DNA of 64,000 bases from Pohlia nutans (Eukaryota > Streptophyta > Bryopsida > Bryales > Mniaceae): assembly GCA_022496805.1 (NCBI GenBank), contig CM040089.1:44376372-44440371 (forward strand), read 5' to 3'. Within the stretch, counting starts at the first letter, position 1. Each line of letters opens with the position of its first letter. The position numbers and the translations under genes were made by a program. Below are positions 22,242 through 33,496 of the stretch, piece by piece. The notes under the pieces are model-generated. The model was not told where the DNA came from. It was given only the letters and a program-made list of their open reading frames with translations, and did not search any database.

Positions 22242-22981
22242 ATGGCAGAACAACAACGTCATCTCATGCCATGCATGCTGCTGTTTCTCATCGTCCTGAG
22301 CTCTGGAGCACGCACAGCCCAGGGCTCAGCTTGCAACATCTATGCGCTGGCTTCGTGCTTGGCGTACTGCAAGTCTTATCAAGTGCCCAGTCGATCTTGC
22401 TGCAATGCTCTGGCGTCTTTGGGGGGCGGTTCCGTGGGCGCCGAATGCCTTTGTCATTTGATGACCTCGCAAGTGGGTCGCCAGTATGGAGTCATTCCGC
22501 AATATGCCATTGGCATGCCCTACAGATGCGGCCTTCCTGTGCCATGGCATGAGACCTGCGATGGTCAGTCGATCAACTCCCCCCCAAAGTTAACATCTTT
22601 TGAAAGGGGTTCGAGTTTCCCATTATACATCATGTTTGAATCACACAAGTGGGAGAGAAACATAGAATGACACTGTTAAATCCATCTTTTTGTTGTAAGC
22701 ACCAGCCTGTGCATTAAAGTAAACCATCGTATTTGTGTCATGTGACTATTTGTGCCACTTTGTGATTGCTATATATCAGTGTTTTACGTTTAAAATTTGA
22801 TGTGTATACTACTATTACATAGTGGCAAAAATAGGGTGACTTCCAAATCAAGGCACAAATAGGATGACTTCCAAACCAAGGCACAAATAGTGTGATTTGC
22901 CTCAATGAATAAGTACTAGGGACAACGTCGTTAAAACTGCGTCGTCCAAAGCACCTGCTCCCACTTGTGACAGGATTTTGA
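22242..22981 (+). CDS. non-specific lipid-transfer-like secreted protein, two exons
   Basis: ATG in the strong context ACCAAAATGGC. Exon 1 22242-22563 and exon 2 22974-22981 (GATG|gtcagt ... cttgtgacag|GATTTTGA) give about 109 residues ending CDGF. The first 28 residues form a signal peptide (PCMLLFLIVL core, cut near TAQG/SAC). The mature part has the eight-cysteine framework C...C...CC...CLC...C...C of plant nsLTP/2S-albumin-type proteins, plus one extra Cys; such proteins bind lipids in a hydrophobic cavity in the apoplast. An intron just before the stop is common in this family. The intron holds a MITE. An alternative acceptor could add a hydrophobic tail encoded at 23060-23217, as in GPI-anchored members. 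Confidence 0.75.
22717..22902. mobile_element. MITE, GGTAAACCACCC family (copy 2), in LTP-like intron
   Basis: Starts GTAAACCATCGTATTTGTG and ends CACAAATAGTGTGATTTGCCT; interior similar to 6811-6972. It lies within the predicted intron and accounts for nearly half its length. Confidence 0.6.
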
Positions 22982-23257
22982 TGCAAATTTTCTCCCAAAT
23001 TTGCTCTCAACTTTGTTCTGTTGATTTAAATGTAGCTACCAGAATAGTTGAAAGTTTTTTCGCCAAAGATTTTTCTGGGAAAAAAACAGTGACCTTAATT
23101 GCAGTTCTGTACCTGTGGTTGGGTCTTCTGATTTGCTTGAGCCCACTATTACTTCAGGTATGCAAGTTCCTGGTGGCTGGTAAGGAGTTTCAAAAGCTGC
23201 ATAAGAAGACCAGATAACTTATGAGGAAGAACCAGCTCTGAGCACGATGATTTCATA

Positions 23258-24885
23258 CAGTGACTGCCAAAACTGAGTACGAACACAGCTTACTGAAATT
23301 TAACAAACAATGTAGGGAAATTGGATGCGTCAAAAATGAAACCATAAATTGCACAGGATTACCATTGCAATCAGTCATACTTCCATGGGGATTGAGGTCT
23401 ATTACACACATGTATGCATGTTAAAAAAAAAGTAAAGTGAAGTTCAGTCCAAAACTCAGTTTTGCTCACATTAGCTGGAACAAAGTTAAAAATTTGTCCA
23501 CCTACCCTTAGCAACTATAACAGCTGCAATGCGCTTAAGCATGCTTTTATACAAGTTCTTACACTCACTGGGAGTAATTGAAGCCCAACAATCCTCAACA
23601 CGCTCCCACAATTCTAACATTCCTTTGGGAGGTCTCTCATATTGGTTGAGTCGACGTTTTAAAGTTGCCCACAAATGTTCGATCGGATTCAAGTCTGGAG
23701 ATTGCGCCGGCCACTTCAAAAGAGTGAATTCTTGCGAATTCAGCCAACGGCGCACACTCTTGGATGTATGCTTTGGGTCATTATCCTGTTGAAAAATCAA
23801 ATTGGCAGGATCTAGATTGTATGTATGCAGTGTATGAACCAGTTCTCGCTCTAAAATTTCTCTATACATGTACTGATCCATTCTTCCCTCAATCCTACAC
23901 ATCATACCAAGGCCACTCGGAGTCATGCAACCCCACATCATCACTCCCCCACCTCCAAAGTTGACAGTTTGTTGCACCATTCCAGCACTTCTACTCTGTC
24001 CATCACGAAACCAACACCAACTGCGACCATCAGAGTAAAATCGGTTGATTTTTGTTTCATCAGAAAATACTACACAATCCCAATCATCATCAGTCCAATG
24101 GCAATGACGTCTAGCAAATTCTAATTGTCCTTTAATTTGAAGAAGTGTGAGCTTTGGTTTCTTTTGCTTCACTTCACATTTCAAACCTGCTTTTCGTAAC
24201 ATTCTCCTCACAGTACTATCACTCATACCAACATGAAGCTCCTCTCAAGTGATTTCCAACTTTGTGTGCAGTTTCTAAGCCACCTATAGTGATTTCTCTC
24301 ACACAAGCCCTGCGATCAGCTGCACTGTACACCTATGGCCTGCCACCAAAACTGCGATTCACATCACTCAACTCACTCAAATGTTGCTTACGAAATTGTG
24401 CAACCCAACTTTGGGATACTTGTAAGTCTCTAGCAACATTTCTAGTACTTTCACCCCTCCTCAACTTTTCTAAAGTAGCTTCTTCTATCTGCTTTCTATC
24501 AACAACAGAGAGAGACCTTAATGAAACCATTTTGCTCAATTTGCATACATGATGTGCACTGAATAGGGACACAATTATAAATGTGAAGGCCAAGAACATG
24601 CCCATCCAAAAAAATAGACCCAGAAAACCACTTGTGCATGTCAAATTTGTAGCATTCACCGCGTAATCCAAGTGTGAGCATAACTGAGTTTTAGAGCTAA
24701 TTTACTTTGATCTATATCTTTCTCAAATCATTTTGCATTGCTGGACTTGTAATTTGGTAGCCACATCATTTACTTGAATGTATACTTGTGCCGTCAACTG
24801 ATTTGGCATTAAATGCAGTAAATTATAAAATATGAATGGCTAAAGGTAGACTAAGCTATTTCGTACTCAGTTTTGACAGTCACTG
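23258..24885 (-). mobile_element. full-length Tc1/mariner element (1628 bp)
   Basis: TA target duplication at 23256-23257 and 24886-24887. Terminal inverted repeats of at least 28 bp begin CAGTGACTGCCAAAACTGAG (left) and CAGTGACTGTCAAAACTGAG (right, inverted). CAGT ends and TA target are diagnostic of Tc1/mariner. The transposase gene is inside on the minus strand but is broken. Located just downstream of the lipid-transfer-like gene. Confidence 0.95.
23486..24530 (-). pseudogene. Tc1-type DD34E transposase, broken
   Basis: From ATG 24530 (MVSLRSLSVVDRKQ) about 348 codons span the normal length of the family. N-terminal helix-turn-helix (STRNVARDLQVSQSWVAQFR) binds the terminal repeats. Catalytic triad is present: D in VVFSDETKINRF, D in FQQDNDPKHTSKS, E in NPIEHLWATL, with 34 residues between the last two (DD34E). 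Two lesions are seen: TAG at 24333-24335 after the HTH region, and a frameshift near 24235-24245 before MSDSTVRRML. The rest is open, so decay is recent. Plant mariner-like elements described to date are mostly DD39D, so this class is unusual here. Confidence 0.92.
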
Positions 24886-24887
24886 TA

Positions 24888-25459
24888 TGTGAACACGAAT
24901 TTATTGGGCAGTACGATACAAATCCAGGAATTGCAGAATCTTTCTCTTCAGGTAACAATGAAGGGGACCTAATAAATTATGACATGGTGAATATTAGTTA
25001 GAATCATAAGTGCCCTGATAAGATCGAGCTATCCTAGTACGGCAGCTGAATAGTACTGTAATGAAATTTTGGAGTCATGTAATGTAATGTAATCACCACT
25101 TCAGAATTACCACTTGAGAATTAAAGTAATATAATCACCACTTGAGAATTGTTGTAAAGTTGGACCACTATTGTTCAGTCCAACATCAAACATTCAAGTT
25201 GCAACATATAGTATTGGCACCAAATATTTTGTTTGACTCTTATATATTTTTTTCCCTTGCCAACATTGGCGTCTTGTATATATATGTTGTTGGTTACTGT
25301 CAATGGTGTTATTATCACCATTTATATTTGTGTTAGATTTTTTAGTGTTAATTTAAATCACGGATGACACTAAATAGAACAAAGAGTGCAATGCTCATAT
25401 ATAGTACTCTCAATAGTTGCATTCTTCTAGTTGAACTACTACAAGGTTCAATTATCATA
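24888..25459. other. intergenic
   Basis: AT-rich. A short tandem motif 'aatcaccacttgagaatt' repeats near 25090-25150. No gene seen. Confidence 0.4.
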
Positions 25460-25460
25460 C

Positions 25461-25705
25461 TCCCTCTGCTCAGAAACAATTGTCCTAATTTTTGGCATTT
25501 TTTTTTGTTTTTGCAATAGTTGTCCTATGTTTTATACTTCAAATGTGAGTCATGTTCATTTCAAATGGGGCGGACAATGAGAGTGACACAAAACTACATA
25601 CTACTATAAAAGATAGACCATTTTTCGAGTATTGAGATGACTTTTTTTGACAAAAAAAGCATTAAGTTAAAACATGCCAAAAACTAGGACAGTCATGACT
25701 CACAA
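25461..25705. mobile_element. Stowaway-like MITE, degenerate right end
   Basis: Left end CTCCCTCTGCTCAGAAACAA after TA resembles the plant Stowaway consensus CTCCCTCYGTYCC. The inner inverted stretches TGTCCTAATTTTTGGCAT and TGTCCTAGTTTTTGGCAT face each other about 190 bp apart. The right terminal bases are not preserved. Confidence 0.55.
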
Positions 25706-25793
25706 GTGCAACCTACTCGTTTCAAATGATAAACGTACTCTATGAGGTGTATCACTTTGCTTGGCACCATATGGTAATGATTTACTTGCACCT

Positions 25794-26002
25794 CACTGAA
25801 ATCACCATATATTGTGGCCCATGGTATTTACGAGATGCTTTACCAATACTTATTTTTCTAAAATACTGTGGTAAAATTCATCCAAATTTGATGAAAATTT
25901 GTTCAAACTGGATGAAAAATTGTTCAAACATATGAGAATTTGTCCAAATGGATGAATGTACCCACGCCATTCACCCATCCACAGTATATGGTGATTTCAG
26001 TG
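25794..26002. mobile_element. CACTG-ended MITE (copy 1)
   Basis: Ends CACTGAAATCACCATATA and inverse CACTGAAATCACCATATACT, interior with repeated 'catccaaatttgatg'-type stretches. Related to 43808-43994. A clean target duplication is not visible at this copy. Confidence 0.65.
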
Positions 26003-26038
26003 TAGTAGCTCTAGTAGATGTAGAGTGTTGAGGGTTAA

Positions 26039-27541
26039 CCCTTTAGCGCGCCAGCGTCCATATATTGGACGACGAACAGATTAAAGCTGTTCGAATCTCA
26101 TCCAGATTGGACATTTTTCATCTACCAAAATTACCCTTGGTTCTTGAGCAAGTTGACTATCCTTTGAACGGTTTGGATCTTCAAAATAGGTTATTATGTA
26201 TTTTAGAAAAATAACACAATCGGTTTATGTCAAGTTTCATTCTTAGTTCAAAAAGTGAGACCTCAAACATGATTTTCCAAAATAAGTAGAATCAAATAAT
26301 GGAAACCATACCATCTCGTAGCTCGTGTTATTCCAATTTCATTACAATTTTTTGAAATTTTTTCGTGTTAATTTGGGATTTTTAATTGAATTTCAAGAGA
26401 AAACCTTCAAAAATTAAAAATAAATAAATAATAAATAATATGATAAATCCAACCGTACAGATGTGATCTTCACATTCACATTTACAACTTCGCTCTGTAC
26501 AGTACCAGGCAACTCTCATTCGTCCACCCCCTTTGCTGCTGCAAACATCAGCACTATACCTGTAATTTGGAAATGACACCAGAGGTTCAAAAATCCATGG
26601 AATTGCAAACCGTAAATTGGGTTGGGAAGGTAATCAAGTCTAGTTTTATGGCATGATAATTTTTTACATTGAAGTTGTCAAATCATACAACAATAGAGCT
26701 TTTTATGATACACTATGTACAATGAAGTGCTACCATCATCAGAACTTGTGACGGGCATCATACTGAAAGACATGCTAGTAAAGAAAACTTCAAGGGTCTC
26801 CGTATTGATATATTTGTATGGTAATTGAACGGTTCTGACCAATACTTCTTCTTGTTTGGCCCCAAGTCATTTTGTCATGTATGATTTTGAGGCATTGGAA
26901 AAACATTCTACTTATCTGTCCACAACAAGTGGGGTGACCTTCAAATCTATGAACAAATCCTACTATTAAGTTTGAGAAATTGCCAAGAAAGTAATTTGGT
27001 TGTTTACAACTTACTCAATAGCCAAATGGAAGCACCATTGTGGCTTACAAGAATGAATGTTAGAAACCACACAAAAACGTTCATGACAAAATGACTTGGG
27101 GCCAAATAAGAAAGAGATATTGGTCAAAATTGTTCAACTACCATTCAAATATATCAATATGGAGACCCTTGAAGTTCTCTTTACTAGCATGTCTTTATGT
27201 ATGAAGCCCGTCACAAGTGTTGATGGTGGTAGCACTTCATGGTACATAGTGTGTCATAAAAAGCTCTATTATTTTATGATTTGACTACTTCAATGTAAAA
27301 AATAATTATGCCATGAAACCAGACTTGATTACCTTCCCAACTCAATTTCCCGTTCGTGATTTCATGGATTTTTGAGCCTGTGGTGTCATTTTCAAATTGC
27401 AAGTATAGTGTAGATTTTTGCATCCAAGGGGGGTGGACGAATGAGAGTTGCCTGGTACTGTACATCAACTCCATTTTTGGTTTTCATCAAACATTTAATA
27501 ACGCTTCTTTGAAAACAGTGTTGAATCGGGACGTTAAAGGG
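26039..27541. mobile_element. TTAA-flanked MITE, 540-bp family (copy 2), with nested element
   Basis: TTAA at 26035-26038 and 27542-27545. Ends CCCTTTAGCGCGCC and inverse CCCTTTAACGTCCC. Removing the nested element (26500-27460) and one TA leaves exactly 540 bp, the length of the other copies. It is homologous throughout to 33890-34429. Confidence 0.85.
26500..27460. mobile_element. foldback-type element, long inverted arms, TA target
   Basis: 961 bp, TA on both sides (26498-26499, 27461-27462). The ends CAGTACCAGGCAACTCTCAT and inverse match, and the two arms stay inverted copies of each other for about 380 bp (26500-26880 against 27080-27460) around a roughly 200-bp unique centre. CAGT ends and TA target point to the Tc1/mariner superfamily. 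No ORF. A transcript would form a long hairpin. Confidence 0.85.
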
Positions 27542-27951
27542 TTAACTTAGATACTAGGTCCAAGTGTTTTGTGTAAGGTAAGCCCCTGAGTGACGGGGTT
27601 ACCGGAATTGAGGGCCCGTCACGAGGCGGTAGTCAAGTGGTCTAGGCCAAATTGTAGGTAAGCCCCAAACGAAAGGGCTTACCCTGCGTGAAGAACGATT
27701 TTTTTTTAGGACGATTAAGATGTCTTCGTCGTAATGCACTTGACAGCTGTTTGGTGGATTACAATGACGCGTTATCTACTGTACAGCTGTACTGTAAAAT
27801 TCCCAGAAATAAGCCAACCCTATTATATCTTCAGGAAAATAAATAAATTGTTCTTTACGTTCCTGTGACACAAACAAACCCAAGTGGAAACTTGCACCTA
27901 CCATTCCTGCTTCTCACCCAGGTCATTACATTGTTAAGCCCTAGACTTTGT

Positions 27952-28243
27952 GGGTGTTTTCAAGCAACGGTGACTACAAATATGTAGTAACGTTTGACAT
28001 TCTCGTATGTAGTAACTATGTAGTAACGTTTTAGAATTGATTTTTTTTTACTTATTTAAATGACAATTTTATGGTGTGGGTAACTAGACTTGAGAATCAT
28101 ACTTACAATATTCTCAAATCTAGTTTCTCACACCATAAAATTGTCATTTAAATAGGTCAAAATAAATAAATTCTTTGTAGTCACTACGGGTGACTACATA
28201 TTTTGTTACTACATATTTTTGACACCGTAGCTTGAAAACACCC
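27952..28243. mobile_element. MITE, GGGTGTTTTCAAGC ends
   Basis: Ends GGGTGTTTTCAAGCAACGGTG and inverse GGGTGTTTTCAAGCTACGGTG, flanked by TTGT on both sides. The centre is a second palindrome (ATTTAAATGACAATTTTATG and inverse). 'atgtagtaac' repeats near both ends. No ORF. Confidence 0.75.
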
Positions 28244-28687
28244 TTGTACCCCTACTAAAGTTTCCAAGATTCTTTCCGATGCTCTTGGATGCTCTTTGTT
28301 TTCACATCTTAACTAAATCTTACTTGCTTGGCTCCTACTAAATTCCCTCATATAATGGCAAGTGTCATCTTTCACTCAAGTTCCGAGGAAAGTTACTGTA
28401 TCAGTAAAAATCAAACCAAGCAGTAGGGGGTGCAGAACCCTATCGTTATAAAATGTAATGTAATTGTGGGATCTAGATTAGTCATTGGCAGGGTGTCAGG
28501 TGGGTTCCCATCACCCTTGTAGCATGTGTCCTTTCATTTCTTTTGCAGAATAGAAATCACCTCCATAAGGTTCTTAAGCCCTTTGTAGATCACACCGGCT
28601 TTCCCTCATGTAGTACTGTGCATGGCCGGCCTTATAATATTGTAAAAATGGAATAACTATGCTCACCCAAACCTTGCTCACCCACTC
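28244..28687. other. intergenic
   Basis: No supported gene. Confidence 0.35.
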
Positions 28688-28691
28688 TTAA

Positions 28692-29848
28692 CCCCTAAGC
28701 TCCCAAGAGACCATTTTGTGGTCGCTGCCCATTTTCCCGGGCTGCCCAGGCCCAAAAAAACAACTTTTTTTCAAAACAAAAAATACGATGTCATAGGTAA
28801 ACGAGTCTTCTTTCCAACCCAATTGGAATTATATCCATCCGATCAAAACTCCACTTAAGGTAGAAGCACCAAAACCTGTTAAGGACCAATTCCAGTCACC
28901 TATGCAAGCACCTGTTTCAACTTCGTGAGTTTCCAATCAAATTATCACAACCATTAGTTGTAGCAGTTTGGTGATCAATTATGAATGCCAAGTTAGCAAA
29001 TTGATTGGACTAGAAATGAAAGACGAGTATTGGTTCCCCTACTAACATCAATAGTGGTCTATGCAGATTAAGTTTGAAAATTCAGAACAAAATCATACAT
29101 TGTGACAAAATTAATTAAAAATTGGGCTTGGTTATTAAACCCAAAATTTTATGTGCTGCGATTTTTTATCATTGAAAACCATCACTCTAAATAGGTTGAA
29201 ATTCTTAAACTGACAGGTATTGGTGCCTCCACCTTAGGGGAATTTTTCAAAGTGAAACACCTCAATGTTGAAAGGCAGTTTCAACACTTCGGGTAGGCTT
29301 GCCAAAAAATTTAAGCCAATGAGATTCATTGGGCACCTCAAAGGAACTTTTGTCCAACTCACATGGATTGCATGCCATGAGTTGTGGGCTCTTCCAATTG
29401 GAGGAGAGTTGAAGGGATAATCTAATTTAGCCAAAATCTCTTGCTTTCCTTCATACCCCCACCTATTACAAGGTCTCTGAAAAAATGCTAATGAATTGAA
29501 CATCTTGTCAAATTGAGTCATGCATTTTGTTAACTACCTCATCTTGAGAATGGTCAAAAATGGCACATCATTTTAACTTTTTTTTTGGGTTTGAGAGCCC
29601 ATCAAAGCAAGGCTGCCCGGATTTTTCAGGACCTGAAATTTCAAAATCTCAACTTCATTTGCTATAATCTTGACATCCGTACGGTCAAATGTTTTGAAAT
29701 TTTGAGGGATGGTTTATAAGGCCTAGGAGTGTAAGATCCTACGGTTGGAATGTGAAAGAAAGTTTTTGAAAAGCATTCAGAGGTCATCAACGAAAATGTT
29801 CAAAATGAGGCAGTTTTGGGTGGGGGACCCCCCTCGGGCATTTAGGGG
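28692..29848. mobile_element. TTAA-flanked element (1157 bp)
   Basis: TTAA at 28688-28691 and 29849-29852. Ends CCCCTAAGCTCCC and inverse CCCCTAAATGCCC. The left end carries palindromes ACCATTTTGTGGT and GGGCTGCCC shared with 32175-32716 and 5050-5390. An ORF of 95 codons inside (29234-29521, minus) has no recognised domain. Confidence 0.75.
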
Positions 29849-29852
29849 TTAA

Positions 29853-30429
29853 GGTCAAGATCTCTGACAGAATCCCTTATTCCGGAATATTGGATGCTAT
29901 TCCCTGACATAATATGGCCTGATTCGAAGATGAGCAGTGCATGGGCTAAAGAACCTTATGTCCTTTCAAAGAAAAGAAAAAGTTTAAAAGAAAAGAAAAG
30001 ATAGCTAAAATTAAGTTTGTACAAGCTCTGACAAATAATTTAATTATTGTGGTGTCACCTAGATTATTTTGTGGGTTACAGCCCGAGGTTACAACCAATA
30101 ATATTTTGTGGGTTACCTATGTGACTCATGGCAAATAAATTTTGTCAAATTGAAAATAAATATTTTTGTACAAACCTACTATGCGGGTATGCTAGTATTG
30201 AATATTCTGTACAATTAATTTCTTGTATACAATACTGTACTTCAATTTGCTGTATGCCTTGTGAAAAAAATTGTATCTCTGTACTGTAGACATCACCTTG
30301 CACAGTATGCTAAAGGATTAGGCCAAGTGTTTAGCAAAATGGTTGATGGATTCATTTTGTAGACTTATTATACATGTGGCATGAATTTCAATCGAACAGA
30401 GTGTACAATTAGGAAATATTATTAACATT
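29853..30429. other. intergenic with diverged MITE
   Basis: No gene. 30014-30199 is a diverged copy of the 21795-21962 element, ending TTGTACAAACCTACTATGCG. Confidence 0.4.
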
Positions 30430-30434
30430 TTAAA

Positions 30435-30864
30435 CCCTTTAACGTCCAGATCCACCACCGATTTCAAAGATGTGTTATAAAATGTTTGATGAATCACAAA
30501 AATAGAGTTGATATATAAAAAAAAGTTGTAAATCTCAATGTGTAGATCACATCTGTACGGTTGGATTTATCATTTTTTTTATTAATAGTTTTTAATTAAT
30601 TTTGCAAGGTTTTCTTTTGAAATTCACTTTAAAATCCCAATTTAACAATTTTTTATTAAAAAAAATTACATTGAATTTGGAATAATATGCACTATGAGAT
30701 GGTATAATTTCCATTATTTTGAAGATCCATACTGTACAAATGGTAGTCAACTAGCACAAGAACCAAGGAAAATTTGGATGAATGAAAAATTGTATGGGAT
30801 GCACTCCAGAGAAGGCTTACAATCTATTCCTCGTCCATTATATGGACGCAGGCGCATCAAAGGG
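30435..30864. mobile_element. TTAA-flanked MITE, 540-bp family (internally deleted copy)
   Basis: Inverse orientation of copy 1. Ends CCCTTTAACGTCC and inverse CCCTTTGATGCGCC. TTAA follows on the right (30865-30868); the left flank reads TTTAAA. 430 bp, so about 110 bp is missing. Confidence 0.75.
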
Positions 30865-30987
30865 TTAAGTATAGACATGGAATAAGGTATTGTAACGGGG
30901 TTGCGGCAATGCAGGAAAGGCAGACGGCAGAGACTGCCAAAGTTGCGGACTGTAGCGCATGGATAGAACTGGCAATCTAGTACTTAA

Positions 30988-31223
30988 CCCTTAAAGGACA
31001 ATGCAAGCCCCATATGCTTGATAGTATTTTGGGAGAATCTTGCTCATAACTTCTACTCCGTTGAGCAAATGGGGTTTTTTAAATGCCAAACCGTCGAACA
31101 CCTTTAATGGATCTATACTTCTTTAGAATAGAATCAGAGTAAATTAAAAAGAGAATCATGCTTAAAATTGAGTTTAAAAGAGATTTTGAGTGTGGAATCA
31201 GGAAAGCATATGTCCTTTAAGGG
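30988..31223. mobile_element. TTAA-flanked MITE (236 bp)
   Basis: TTAA at 30984-30987 and 31224-31227. Ends CCCTTAAAGGACAATGCAAG and inverse CCCTTAAAGGACATATGC; well-matched terminal repeats. The right TTAA is shared with the next element, so the two abut. Confidence 0.8.
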
Positions 31224-31664
31224 TTAACCCCTAAAGGTCGGGCCTATGACCATGGAATCATGCTTTATCCGTCACACTCAATTTTGCTACTATAAATAAT
31301 ACAAGAATTCAACTTTATATTTTTAGTAGACAAAGCCACGTGTCTACTACAAATCATGAATTTTTCATAAATTTTGGTGAAAATTTGAAATTACTATGAT
31401 TTTTTGAAGTGATTGTAAAGAAAATTCATATCAATTACAAAATGTACTAAAAAATTCCGAGTTTTTTTACCAAAGGTGTAAATTACAATGAAGAATAGTT
31501 TAGTTAATGAAAATCATCCGTGTATCTAAATTTAGAAATTTTTGCTACACCATAGTAATACCTACCAAACTTGTAACTGCAATAAAACACTCAATTTTCA
31601 AAGTTTTTCAAAAATTCAAAGTAGAGTAGAAACTAGACTTGGCAAGCTTCATATTGTTAGTTAG

Positions 31665-32723
31665 CCCTTAAACGTCCAAAAAGCCCCACGGGCTTGTTTT
31701 GAGAGAATAATCAAGAAAAAAGTAGATTTTCTCAACCAAAATTGAAATGGATTGGTGCTTTGGAAAGGTGATGAAAAAGCGAGGCTAAATTTAGCAAATA
31801 CGCATGTTTTAGTAAATTGTACACTCCAAGGAAATTGGAAAGAGAATTGGTGGGGAGGGAGGGGAGGGAGTCGGGCAGCTTGAGATCTTGATGGATACCA
31901 GAGCTGCCAGCGCTGTTCAACAGTGTTTGTTTTTTTATTTTATTTTTTAATAAATTTTAAATCTAGAACTGCAAAGCTCACTGCAGAGCCGGAATCTCAT
32001 TGTATTTTTAAATTTGTTTTTGGAGTGACATTGTTCACTCCATTCATTGTTCATAGAGGATTTGAGGAATTCTCATTGGTTGTTCACGTTATTCAAGGGG
32101 CTACAGTTGGGGGCAGCTCTCTTAATTTTTTTTTTTCCTTTAGGCTGCCCGTCTAGGACCCTCTTGACGTTTAACCCCTAAACGACAGAGGGGGTAAGGG
32201 CAAAACCTAAATGTGTTATAAAATGTTTCTTTTACAACTTCGATGAAGTTTGGTCCAAAAGAGAAAATGAGAAGCACGATGTTTAGTAATTATCCGTACG
32301 GTCAAACTTTCAAAAAATGTTTTAGATTCTCATTAAACGAATTTAGAAGCATTTATCGTTGAATATTCACCAAAATTACAAATTTTATTTTTAGAATTTG
32401 AAATTTGGTATGATTGGTTGAAACTAAACAGTCTATTCTAAAGTTCAAAAAAGCAAAACTTATGAAAGAGGGAACATCATTACTTTCCCGAAATAGTAAG
32501 TTTTGTAACACTAAGACAATGTTGAGGTGTTTGCCTTTGAAAATTTCTCCCGGGTGGAGTTTAACTCGGATTGACATGATTCAAGTTGGGTTGGAAAGTA
32601 GACTTGATTTCCTATTTGAAAATATTTTTTTATTTTCTAAAAAAGATTTTTTTTCATCTCGGGCAGCCCGTAAAAAAGGGCAGCGACCATAAAATGGTTG
32701 ATCGGTCACTTAGGGGTTAAGGG
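31665..32723. mobile_element. TTAA-type MITE (GACGTTTAAGGG family), split by insertion
   Basis: Left end CCCTTAAACGTCCAAAAAGCCCCACGGGC after TTAG. The right end is ...GACGTTTAA interrupted at 32174 and completed by TTAAGGG at 32717-32723, followed by TTAA. Same family as 32728-33496 (inverted) and 56776-57332. No ORF beyond short A/T-rich ones. Confidence 0.85.
32175..32716. mobile_element. TTAA-type MITE inserted in the TTAA of another element's end
   Basis: 542 bp, TTAA at 32171-32174 and 32717-32720. Ends CCCCTAAACGACAG and inverse CCCCTAAGTGACC. The target TTAA is the one inside the terminal repeat CCCTTAAACG of the host element, whose end is perfectly restored when this element is removed. 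Confidence 0.9.
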
Positions 32724-32727
32724 TTAA

Positions 32728-33496
32728 CCCTTAAACGTCAAGAGGGTCCTGCCCAAAGGAATATAATTATTTTAGAGAACTGCCCCCAACAGTAGCCCAT
32801 GTGAGTAATTTGAACAGCCAATGAGAATCCCTCCAATCCCATGTGAATAGTGAATGGAGTGAACAGTGATAGCTCCAAAAAAAACAATTAAACAAATCCA
32901 ATGATATTCCGGCTCTGCAACTGTGAAACTCTGGATAAAATTTTAAAAACGATTTTTTTTTAAAAAGTCAATGGAATTCTCTCACCATTCAGTTTGACTC
33001 AAAAAATAAAAACAAAAAAAATTTAAAAAGGGAGTTTGAGGCATGCAGCGCCTGGCAGCTTGGCTGCATCATGCCTTGCGCATGCCGAGTATTCGGTTTT
33101 TAAAATTTTAAAATTTTTTTGCCTTGCGTTGCATGCCTTGCGCATGCCAAGTATTCGGGTTCTTTTTTAATTTTTGCCATGCTCTGCGCCCTGGAGTGTT
33201 CGTTTTTTTTTATTTTTTTTATTTTTTTTATTTTTCTTTTAACATTGTATTAGCTCTCATCTTGCCTGCGCTACCCCGACCACCATGCACTCAAGCTGCC
33301 CGACCCCCTCCTTCCTCCCATCGCCAATGTTCTTTCCAATTTCTTTGGAATGTACAATTTACTAAAACAGGCGTATTTTCTAAATTTAGCCTCGCTTTTT
33401 CATCACCTTTCCATTTCAATTTTGGTTGAGAAAATCCACTTTTTTCTTCATTATTCTCTCAAAACAAGCCCGTGGGGCTTTTTTGACGTTTAAGGG
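32728..33496. mobile_element. TTAA-flanked MITE, GACGTTTAAGGG family (769 bp)
   Basis: TTAA at 32724-32727 and 33497-33500. Ends CCCTTAAACGTCAAGAGGG and inverse CCCTTAAACGTCAAAAAAGCC. Lies directly against the previous copy in opposite orientation, sharing one TTAA. The middle holds low-complexity T-rich sequence and repeated 'gcatgccttgcgcatgcc'. Confidence 0.85.

Noticed and set aside
22978..23217. Separate small membrane protein
   Set aside because: One hydrophobic stretch only, no start context, and it lies in the 3' part of the lipid-transfer-like locus; kept only as a possible alternative exon.
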